A stretch of 7,895 nt of DNA from Candidatus Cryptobacteroides faecihippi (lineage in GTDB: Bacteria > Bacteroidota > Bacteroidia > Bacteroidales > UBA932): assembly GCA_018066065.1 (NCBI GenBank), contig JAGHSC010000082.1:1-7895 (forward strand), in the 5' to 3' direction. Of the stretch, positions 1 through 6,800 are shown piece by piece. The position numbers and the translations under genes were made by a program. The notes under the pieces were generated by a model. It was given only the letters and a program-made list of their open reading frames with translations. It had not been told where the DNA came from and did no database searches. Each line of letters begins with the position of its first letter. Position 1 is the first letter of the stretch.

Positions 1-435
1 CTTCTGGATGTCCTTGAGAGGAGTCGTGGCTGACTTTCCATCGGCACGGTTGCTGCCCTCTGCGCTGACATAGTAGACAACGCCTGATGGCTTCGCTGAG
101 CTGAAGCGGAGGGAAGAGGTAGGGATGGGTGCTCCTGCTGCATCGGCCGCGGCTCCAGCAGCCTGATTGACGGCACCGTTGACAGCACTCTTGGCGCCCT
201 CGACGGCCTGATTAGCAGTCCCAACGGCAGACTCAGCGGTCTGGGTAGCGGTATTCTTTGCTCCTTCGACTGCCTGATTTGCAGCGTTCTTCGCAGCTTC
301 CTTAAGTTCAGCGGCCTTCTTGGCAGCTTCCTTCTTGGCAGCCTCGGCAGCCTTCTGAAGAAGACTTTGAGCGGATGCCTCGACTCCACCGAAAAGGAGG
401 AGCATGGACATCAGTGTGACGAGAATTCTCTTCAT
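1..435 (-). CDS. Exported Ala-rich LEA-like repeat protein with start of a beta-helix domain (partial, C-terminus beyond window)
   Basis: The first 145 codons are open from an ATG at 435-433 to the window edge; the stop lies outside. Residues 1-22 form a signal peptide (MKR, then a Leu/Met-rich core, ending ASA|Q), so the product is probably exported to the periplasm or cell surface. Residues 24-100 are almost entirely Ala, Lys, Glu, Gln, Asn and Gly. They begin as Lys/Ala amphipathic helix and continue as a looser repeat in which NQAVEGAK occurs at 53-60 and 75-82, with a degenerate VNQAAGAA copy at 89-96. This resembles late-embryogenesis-abundant or apolipoprotein-like 11-mer helices. Residues 119-145 (VVYYVSAEGSN...DGKSATTPLKDIQK) match the opening strand and turn typical of DUF1565/pectate-lyase-like right-handed beta-helix proteins in Bacteroidota. 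That domain call is by eye. No function is assigned; a surface or periplasmic role is inference. The start has no Shine-Dalgarno but sits about 22 nt below a strong promoter. Confidence 0.8.
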   Translation of the reverse strand, partial: MKRILVTLMSMLLLFGGVEASAQSLLQKAAEAAKKEAAKKAAELKEAAKNAANQAVEGAKNTATQTAESAVGTANQAVEGAKSAVNGAVNQAAGAAADAAGAPIPTSSLRFSSAKPSGVVYYVSAEGSNRADGKSATTPLKDIQK

Positions 436-463
436 AGTGATGAACTTTGAGTTTGTGAATATT

Positions 464-494
464 CAAATGTAAGAATTATCAGGCAAAAAGCAAA
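464..494 (-). promoter_or_regulatory. Bacteroidota sigma-A promoter (-33 TTTG, -7 TAnnTTTG)
   Basis: Read on the minus strand, TTTG (494-491) is followed by exactly 19 nt and then TACATTTG (471-464). This matches the published Bacteroides consensus TTTG-N19-21-TAnnTTTG in every fixed position. Transcription should start near 458-460, giving a 5' leader of about 22-25 nt before the ATG at 435. It means the exported repeat protein has its own promoter even though the gene upstream, ilvA, reads in the same direction and ends only 82 nt away. Confidence 0.75.
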
Positions 495-517
495 GCATCC
501 CAGGGGCGAAAGGAAGC

Positions 518-1729
518 CTATTCCTCAGCCACGATTTCGAATCCCTCGGAAATCAGGCGCTCCTTGATCTGAAGGATGTGCTCCCTGTCCCTGGTCTCCA
601 TGGAAACCTGAAGGATGCATGAGCTCACATCGATGTTGGTGTTCGTCCACCTGTGAAGCACTCCCGTGACATTCGCACCAAGGTCGGAGATGATCTTGCT
701 GACGCCGACAAGCTGGCCTGGACGGTCGGCAAGCTCAAGCGACAGGGTGCAGAGACGTCCGTTCATCTGAAGGCCACGGTTGATGATCCTGTTCAGGATG
801 GTCACATCGACATTTCCTCCACTCACGACGCATGCAACCTTCTTTCCTTCAAGAGGAAGGCCGCCGAACATCGCAGCCGCAACGGAGACAGCTCCAGCGC
901 CCTCGGCGATGAGCTTGTGCTTCTCCAGAAGAAGGAGGATCGCAGCGCAGATCTCATCGTCAGAGACGGTGATGATCCTGTCCACATACTTGCTGCAAAG
1001 GTCGTAGGTCAGGTTGCCAGGCTCCTTCACAGCGATTCCGTCAGCAATCGTGGAAACGCTTGAAAGACGGCCAAGATGGCCATCCTCGAGGCTTCTGACC
1101 ATGCTCGGAGCACCGGCAGCCTGGACACCGTAGACCTTGATGCCTGGCTTGAGCTGCTTCGCTGCATAGGCAACGCCACTGATGAGGCCGCCGCCACCGA
1201 CCGGAACTATGATGGCATCAACATCCGGAAGGTCATCGAGGATCTCCAGACCGATCGTACCCTGGCCGGCAATGACCATCGGATCGTTGAATGGATGGAC
1301 AAAAGTCATCCTACGCTCGTCCCTGAGCTGGAGAGCCTTCCTGTAGGCATCGTCGTAGACGCCCGGGACAAGGCAGATCTCTGCGCCATAGCTTCTCGTC
1401 GCCTCGACCTTGGAGATCGGAGCACCGGAAGGAAGGCAGATGATGGAATTGATGCCATTGGCAGAAGCCGCAAGCGCGACACCCTGGGCATGGTTTCCCG
1501 CAGAGCTGGCGATGACGCCGCGCGACTTTTCCTCATCCGAGAGCTGGGAGATCATGTAGGTGGCTCCCCTGACCTTGAAGGAACCGGTGACCTGGAGGTT
1601 CTCCGGCTTGATGTAGACTTCACAATCCTTCCTGACAGATGGGGCAACGATCAGGCTTGTCCTGCGTATGGTGGTCTTGAGCACATGGGATGCCCTGTAG
1701 ATTTCGTTAAGTGTTAGTTCTCTTTCCAT
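518..1729 (-). CDS. ilvA: Threonine ammonia-lyase (threonine dehydratase) with C-terminal ACT domain
   Basis: The enzyme deaminates L-threonine to 2-oxobutanoate and ammonia using pyridoxal phosphate. It is the committed step of isoleucine synthesis when biosynthetic, or threonine breakdown when catabolic; it acts in the cytoplasm. The 403-aa product has the fold-type II PLP signature SFKVRG with Schiff-base lysine K52, the substrate loop SSAGNHAQG at 75-83, and the phosphate-binding GGGG loop at 178-181. The C-terminal SGGN motif lies just before the regulatory part. Residues 326-403 form a single ACT domain (LSLELADRPGQL...). That makes it the medium-length single-ACT form (about 400 aa) rather than the roughly 514-aa E. 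coli IlvA with two ACT-like domains. ACT implies allosteric control by an amino acid such as isoleucine or valine, but which one cannot be read here. The ATG at 1729-1727 gives the normal family N-terminus; there is no Shine-Dalgarno. No clear terminator follows the TAG stop. No other branched-chain genes are visible, so the biosynthetic label is inferred. Confidence 0.95.
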   Translation of the reverse strand: MERELTLNEIYRASHVLKTTIRRTSLIVAPSVRKDCEVYIKPENLQVTGSFKVRGATYMISQLSDEEKSRGVIASSAGNHAQGVALAASANGINSIICLPSGAPISKVEATRSYGAEICLVPGVYDDAYRKALQLRDERRMTFVHPFNDPMVIAGQGTIGLEILDDLPDVDAIIVPVGGGGLISGVAYAAKQLKPGIKVYGVQAAGAPSMVRSLEDGHLGRLSSVSTIADGIAVKEPGNLTYDLCSKYVDRIITVSDDEICAAILLLLEKHKLIAEGAGAVSVAAAMFGGLPLEGKKVACVVSGGNVDVTILNRIINRGLQMNGRLCTLSLELADRPGQLVGVSKIISDLGANVTGVLHRWTNTNIDVSSCILQVSMETRDREHILQIKERLISEGFEIVAEE

Positions 1730-1769
1730 AATGGCTGCAATTTTACGAATAATTGATGTAAATTTTTCA

Positions 1770-1777
1770 TATATTTG
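1770..1777 (+). promoter_or_regulatory. Candidate -7 element (TATATTTG) for the metal-efflux operon
   Basis: TATATTTG matches the Bacteroidota -7 consensus TAnnTTTG exactly and lies in the AT-rich 53-bp gap between the divergent ilvA and metal-efflux genes. I find no TTTG at the proper -33 distance (about 1746-1750 reads cgaat), so the promoter would be weak alone or activator-dependent. That would fit a metal-induced operon, but this is inference. The predicted start site (about 1781-1784) falls on or beside the ATG at 1783, so the first gene would be read from a nearly leaderless mRNA. Confidence 0.45.
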
Positions 1778-1782
1778 CCTTC

Positions 1783-2166
1783 ATGTCGAGAAACTCTCAC
1801 ATAAGCGCAGCATTCCTGATCCTGTACCTCGCGTTCTTTGCTCACGCGGCGGTACCACACGACCATGTAAGGCACAATTCATTCGACCCGGTCTGCTGCG
1901 AGCTGCTCTCCCACGATGAAGATGACGCGGAACACCATCATCTCCCACAGCATGGAGCAGACCAGATTTCCGACATATTCACATTCCAGGAGGTTCAGGA
2001 CAACGTCCCATGCTTCATGCAGCTGGTCGCCATCCTCGAGCCTGACAGACCTTGCTCCGCCCCATCCGAGCAAGAGGCTTACAATCAAAGGATTGCAGAC
2101 GATCCTCCTTTGGAATCAGACCCTCACCCGTCCCTGAACGGGTTCAGGGCTCCCCCGGTTGCCTGA
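1783..2166 (+). CDS. Small exported His/Cys-rich protein heading the metal-efflux operon
   Basis: This 127-aa protein has a signal peptide at residues 1-22 (hydrophobic AAFLILYLAFFAHA, likely cleaved after AHA). The mature part starts AVPHDHVRH and carries possible metal ligands H26, H28, H31, C38, C39, H44, H51-H53, H57, C77 and C91, with an acidic DEDD stretch beside the His cluster. It ends in NGFRAPPVA. Bacteroidota efflux operons of the CzcBAC/CusBAC kind often begin with a small secreted protein with a PH-x-H N-terminus and an RAPP-like C-terminus, sometimes labelled DUF6769; this assignment is from memory and tentative. The ATG at 1783 is the only usable start because an in-frame stop lies at 1759-1761 with no start codon between. 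A periplasmic metal-binding or sensing role is inferred from composition and position 97 nt ahead of the adaptor gene. It could also be a non-functional leader, but the signal peptide and ligand pattern argue for a real protein. Confidence 0.75.
   Translation: MSRNSHISAAFLILYLAFFAHAAVPHDHVRHNSFDPVCCELLSHDEDDAEHHHLPQHGADQISDIFTFQEVQDNVPCFMQLVAILEPDRPCSAPSEQEAYNQRIADDPPLESDPHPSLNGFRAPPVA
2132..2149 (+). repeat. Inverted repeat (CCCTGAAC / GTTCAGGG) near the end of the small gene
   Basis: Two perfectly complementary 8-nt arms are separated by GG; as RNA this would fold as a 7-bp stem with a CGGG tetraloop. It lies within the last six to twelve codons of the small His-rich gene. No U-tract follows, so it is not a standard intrinsic terminator. 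It could pause RNA polymerase, protect mRNA ends or bind a protein dimer, or be incidental to the codons. Confidence 0.4.
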
Positions 2167-2172
2167 CCTGAC

Positions 2173-2195
2173 GCCGCCATCGGATGATGGACGGC
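2173..2195 (+). repeat. Inverted repeat with one-nucleotide bulge in the gap before the adaptor gene
   Basis: GCCGCCATC (2173-2181) can pair with GATGG-A-CGGC (2186-2195), giving nine base pairs, a GGAT loop and a single bulged A. With the hairpin at 2132-2149 it makes two stems in about 65 nt across the junction between the small gene and the adaptor gene. Neither is followed by a U-run. I see no TAnnTTTG element between 2167 and 2263, so the adaptor gene is probably transcribed from upstream and these stems sit inside the operon mRNA. A role in processing or in setting expression ratios is only a possibility. Confidence 0.4.
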
Positions 2196-2263
2196 CCGCG
2201 ACCTAGTCCCACGACCAGGCCGCATCACGCAGTTGCACAAAATCCAATCAATAGAAACATATC

Positions 2264-3868
2264 ATGAAGAGATTCATAGCATTGACACTTATGTGCTCAG
2301 TGGTTCTCTGGGGATGCCACAATTCAGGCCACAGCCACGGCGAAGAGGAGCATGAGCACACGGAAGAGGCTCACCATCACGAGGGAGAGCATCACCACCA
2401 CGAGGGAGAAGCCCACGAACACGAACACGAGCACGAGCATGCCCATGAGCATGGCCACGGACATGGCCACGGCCACGCAGCCCTGACCCTTTCAGGCTAC
2501 AGCGACTCCTGGGAGGTCTTCACAGAGTTCGCCCCGATGGTGAAAGGCGAAGAGACAGAGATACTTGCGCACATCACCAGGCTCTCAGACTTCAAGCCGC
2601 TGACAGAAGGCGAAGTCAAGGCCGTCATGGCGATCGGCGGGCACAAACACTCGCAGAGTGCCACCGTCTCTGCCACTCCTGGAATATTCGAGTTCGAGTT
2701 AGACAACCATGTGACAGGAGACGGCACCCTCTCGTTCATCATCGAGGGCGAGACCGTCAGCATCCCTGTCAAGGCCTTCGACTGCGACGAGGAGGCTGAG
2801 GAATATGCGGAGGAATGCGAGGTGAAGAGCAGCAACGGAGCCGCATTCTCGAAGGAGAAGAGCTGGAACGTCGACTTCGCGACAGAGGAAGCAAGGGTGG
2901 AGCCTTTCGGCCAGGTCATCAAGACCGTGGCACAGGTCCAGCCGTTCCAGGGCGAGGAAAGCACCATCACAGCCCTGGCTGACGGAATCGTCAGCATCAG
3001 CGGCAATGCCCTCATCGAGGGACGCGAGGTCCGTCAGGGCGAAGTCCTCTGCCAGATCAAGAGCAGCGGCATGGCCGACAACAACCTCGCAGTGCGCTAC
3101 GCCCAGGCCGAGGCCGACTACAACCTTGCCAAGAGCCAGTACGAAAGGAAGGCAGCCCTGGCCGAGGAGAAGATCGTCTCCGAGGGAGAGCTGCTGTCCG
3201 CGAAGGCTGCATACGAGACCGCAAAGGCCCTCTACAACAGCCTCAGGGACAACTTCAGCACCAGCGGACAGAGCGTGAAGTCTCCGATCGCGGGAGCCAT
3301 CACATCAGTGGCAGTCAGCAACGGACAGTTCGTCCAGGCCGGACAGACTCTGGCAGTCGTCTCCAGGAGCAGCAAGGTCCAGATCGTGGCAGAAGTCCAG
3401 CCGAAGTACTATTCACAGCTCATGAACATCAGCGGAGCCACCTTCAAGGTGATGGGCAGCGACTCTGTCTGGACCCTCGAGGACCTGGGAGGAAAGCTCA
3501 TCGGCTACGGCAAGGCAGTGTCTGCCGAAAGCCCTCTCATCCCTGTGACCTTCTCAGTCGCCAACAACGGCGGATTCATCCAGGGATCCTTCGTGCAGAC
3601 TTACATCAAGACCACGTCGTCAGCCTCTGCAGTCACAGTCGCCAACGGCGCACTGATCGAGGAGCAGGGCAACTTCTTCGTCTACAGGCAGCTCACCCCT
3701 GAGTTCTTCGAGAAGACTCCTGTCAAGGTTGGAGTCACCGACGGAATCAGGACCGAGATCAAGTCCGGACTCGAGGGCGGTGAGAGAATCGTCAGCAAGG
3801 GTGCGATGTTCGTGAAGCTTGCACAGGCTTCCGGCGCACTCGACCCACACGCAGGACATAACCATTGA
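2264..3868 (+). CDS. Heavy-metal RND efflux periplasmic adaptor (membrane fusion) lipoprotein, CzcB/CusB type, with His-rich tail
   Basis: This adaptor would join the inner-membrane pump to the outer-membrane channel and may deliver metal to the pump. Residues 1-18 form a lipoprotein signal with lipobox LWGC (lipidated C18; Trp at -2 is unusual). Residues 19-71 contain 23 histidines in 53 positions, mostly as HE/HG alternations. Residues 73-170 form a beta domain with the CzcB-like pattern SWEVFTEFAPMVKGEE...LTRLSDFKPLTEGEV (abbreviated). An acidic linker with C174 and C185 follows. The core is standard: first lipoyl half about 232-266, alpha hairpin about 275-333, second lipoyl half about 335-366 (KSPIAGAITS), beta-barrel about 370-450, membrane-proximal domain about 455-520. 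The C-terminus DPHAGHNH adds more ligands. At 534 aa it is longer than plain adaptors (around 380-420) because of the N-terminal additions. The ATG at 2264 gives the signal peptide and has no Shine-Dalgarno. The stop overlaps the permease ATG by one base. Confidence 0.93.
   Translation: MKRFIALTLMCSVVLWGCHNSGHSHGEEEHEHTEEAHHHEGEHHHHEGEAHEHEHEHEHAHEHGHGHGHGHAALTLSGYSDSWEVFTEFAPMVKGEETEILAHITRLSDFKPLTEGEVKAVMAIGGHKHSQSATVSATPGIFEFELDNHVTGDGTLSFIIEGETVSIPVKAFDCDEEAEEYAEECEVKSSNGAAFSKEKSWNVDFATEEARVEPFGQVIKTVAQVQPFQGEESTITALADGIVSISGNALIEGREVRQGEVLCQIKSSGMADNNLAVRYAQAEADYNLAKSQYERKAALAEEKIVSEGELLSAKAAYETAKALYNSLRDNFSTSGQSVKSPIAGAITSVAVSNGQFVQAGQTLAVVSRSSKVQIVAEVQPKYYSQLMNISGATFKVMGSDSVWTLEDLGGKLIGYGKAVSAESPLIPVTFSVANNGGFIQGSFVQTYIKTTSSASAVTVANGALIEEQGNFFVYRQLTPEFFEKTPVKVGVTDGIRTEIKSGLEGGERIVSKGAMFVKLAQASGALDPHAGHNH
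2414..2476 (+). repeat. Degenerate hexanucleotide tandem repeat coding for alternating His
   Basis: From residue 51 to 71 of the adaptor every other codon is CAC or CAT, separated by GAA, GAG, GCC, GGC or GGA. This gives about ten and a half CAYGNN units in tandem. Neighbouring units are often identical or differ by one base (cacgaa twice, cacgag twice, several catggc/cacggc), the pattern left by slippage or unequal crossing-over. Changes of whole units keep the reading frame and would alter only the number of metal-binding histidines. Confidence 0.75.
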
Positions 3869-6800
3869 TGCAGCTGACTATGAACTGGTTGAACAGCATA
3901 ATACAATTCTCCCTGAAGAACAAGCTGCTGGTGCTTCTCGGCTCGGCCCTCGTGGTCGTCGGTGGCATCGTGGCTGCAGGGAAGATGGACATCGACGTGT
4001 TCCCTGACCTGACCGCTCCGACCGTCGTCGTCATGACCGACGCGCACGGAATGGCAGCCGAGGAAGTCGAGAAGCTGGTTACATTCCCGATCGAGACCGC
4101 GATGAACGGAGCCACCAAGGTGCGCCGCGTAAGGTCCTCGTCAAAGTTCGGCAACTCATTCGTCTGGGTTGAATTCAACTGGGGAATGGATGTACTCAAG
4201 GCAAGGCAGATCGTTTCCGAGAAGCTCGTCACCATCAGCGAGGAGCTCCCTGCCTACGTGACGCCTGTCCTCGCACCGCAGTCAAGCGTCATGGGCGAGA
4301 TCATATTCGTTGGTCTCCAGTCCACCGGGGAGACATCCCAGATGGACCTCCGCACCCTGACGGACTGGACGGTGAAGCCAGCCATCCTGGCCACCGGCGG
4401 AGTCTCTCAGGTGACCGTCATCGGAGGCGACTACAAGCAATACCAGATCCTGGCGGACCCTCAGAAGATGATGGCCTACCACGTCACCTATGAAGAGCTC
4501 GAGGCTGCAGCCACATCGCTCAGCATCAACTCCGAAGGCGGAGTGATCAGGGACTTCGGCAATGAATATGCTCTCCGCGGGATTGGTCGCACGACCGACC
4601 TGGAGGAACTCGGGCGGACCCTGGTGAAGATGAATGGAGGCAAGCCTGTGGTCATCTCCGACGTGGCCGAGATGAAGATCGGATCCGCTGTGAAGATGGG
4701 TCATGCGTCGATGGACGGCAAGCCAGCCGTGCTGCTTTCCATCAGCAAGCAGCCGAACATCAACACCCTGCAGGTCACCGCAGCGATCGAGAAGAACCTG
4801 AACGAGATTGCAAAGACCCTCCCGGACGACGTCATCATGGACACCAGGGTGCTCCGCCAGGCCGACTACATCGAGTCTTCAGTCAGCAATGTGGCCGAAG
4901 CCCTGCTGGAAGGAGCCCTCTTCGTCATCCTGATCCTGTTCCTCTTCCTCGGAAGCTTCAGGACCACAATGATTTCCGTCATTGCCATCCCGGTTTCCCT
5001 GCTCGCCACGCTCATCGTCCTGTGGCTCTTGGGAATGGACATCAACACGATGACCCTTGGCGGAATGTGCATAGCGATCGGCTCGCTCGTGGACGATGCG
5101 ATCATCGACGTGGAGAACGTCTACAAGAGACTGAGGCAGAACCATGCGAAGGCTCCGCAGGAGCGTGAGGACGTGCTAAAGGTCGTCTTCGACGGATCGA
5201 GCGAGATCCGTTCGTCGATGATCAATGCGACCCTAATCGTGATGGTGGCATTCACTCCCCTCTTCTTCCTCAGCGGAATGGAGGGCAGGCTGCTGAAGCC
5301 ATTGGGAATCACTTACATAATTGCGCTTTTCATGTCTCTGGTCGTGGCCATGACGCTGACTCCGCTGCTCTGCAGGATGATGCTCACAGGCGATGACTAT
5401 CTCGCACGGAACGAAAAGGAGAAAAAGTTCACCGCAGCTCTCGGGCGCGGATATTCAAAATCACTGAAGTGGGTGCTGGCGCACAAGAAGGTGGCAGTCT
5501 GCGGGGTTGCAGCCCTGTTTGCCGCCGCAATCGTCTCATTCCTGACGATGGGAAGCGCATTCCTCCCTACCTTCAACGAGAGTTCCGCCACAATCGCAGC
5601 CGTGACCGCTCCGGGCACTAGCCTGGAGGTAAGCGACGAGATTGGAAACCTGATGGAGAAGCTTCTGCACGAGATCCCGGAGGTGACCAAGACAGCCAGA
5701 AGGACAGGCCGCGGCGAGCTGGACGAGCATTCACAGACTTCCAACAGCTGTGAGCTCGAGGTCGGATTCAAGACCGGAAAGCGCAACCGCGAGCAGATCC
5801 TCGACGAGATGAGGGCCAAGCTGGCCACCATCCCTGGCATCGCAGCGACCGTCGGACAGCCTCTCGGACACAGGATCGACCACATGGTCTCCGGAACGCA
5901 GGCTGCCATCGCGATCAAGATCTTCGGTCCGGAGCTCAGCTCCCTGCTGATGATGGGCAACTCGATCAAGGGCTGCATCAGCGGCATCGAGGGACTGGTC
6001 GATGTAGCGGTCGAGCAGATCACCGATTCGCCTCAGCTGCAGGTCAGGGCCAACAGGGCCGCACTTGCAAGGTACGGCATCACGATGGAGGAGTTCAACA
6101 GGTTCATCACCCTGGCCTATGCCGGTGAGAAGGTCTCCGACATCTACGAGGGACAGCAGCGCTTCGATGTCGTGATGAGGCTGAACGAGGACTACACAGA
6201 GTCGATCGAGGGTGTCAGGAACGCACTGATCGACACTCCGGACGGCGGAAAGGTCCCTCTCAGCGAGGTCGCCGAGATTGTCTCCACAACCGGTCCCAAC
6301 GCCATCTCGCGCGAAAATGTGCAGCGCAAGCTGGTCGTCTCGGCCAACACCAGCGGCCGCGATGTGGTCAGCACCGTAGAGGACATCAAGAAGGCAATCT
6401 CCGAGAACGTGACCCTTCCTGAGGGCTACCGCATCGAGTACGGCGGCCAGTTCGAAAGCGCCCGCAACGCCAACAGGACGCTCGCCCTGGCAACCATCCT
6501 CGCACTGTTCTGCATATTCCTTCTCCTCCATGGAGAGTTCAAGGATGTGCCGCTGTCGATGCTTGTGCTCTGCTCGCTCCCATTCGCACTGATCGGTGGA
6601 ATCTTCGCCGTCAGGATCGCTTCGGGCGTGATCAGCATCCCGGCGACGATCGGCTTCATCACCCTGCTTGGAATCGCCGTGCGCAATGGTGTGCTGCTGA
6701 TTTCCAGATACCAGCATCTCCATGGATGCGGCATGTCGGTCCGCGAGAGCGTGCTCAGCGGCTCGGCAGACAGGCTCAACCCTATCCTCATGACGGCTCT

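Noticed and set aside
436..517. Possible intrinsic terminator after ilvA
   Set aside because: The CCCCTGGG and T-rich bases downstream of the stop form no convincing stem; the T-rich part is explained by the -33 box of the next gene.
1076..1717. 213-codon plus-strand open frame opposite ilvA (and a 136-codon one at 653-1063)
   Set aside because: Both lie entirely antisense to ilvA, whose PLP and ACT motifs are clear, and their products have no signal, motif or start context of their own.
1738..1745. Minus-strand TAAAATTG as an ilvA -7 element
   Set aside because: It has one mismatch to TAnnTTTG, no TTTG at the -33 distance, and only 8 nt to the start codon. It is too weak to list as a feature, though noted in the divergent-promoter finding.
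1731..1919. 62-codon plus-strand frame overlapping the small His-rich gene
   Set aside because: It starts beside ilvA, ahead of the candidate promoter element, and its product lacks a proper signal peptide. The 1783 frame has a signal peptide and ligand clusters.
2132..2149. Rho-independent terminator between the small gene and the adaptor gene
   Set aside because: The stem is good but is followed by a C/G-rich stretch, not a U-tract, and it lies inside the coding region.
3865..3867. TTG at 3865 as the permease start
   Set aside because: ATG follows immediately at 3868 and gives the usual stop-start overlap; TTG adds only one residue and is a rarer start.
5731..6723. 330-codon minus-strand open frame opposite the permease gene
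   Set aside because: It is the antisense shadow of a strongly conserved RND coding region. Its product is rich in Asp, Arg, Gly and His with no recognisable domain, as expected from reversed GC-rich codons.
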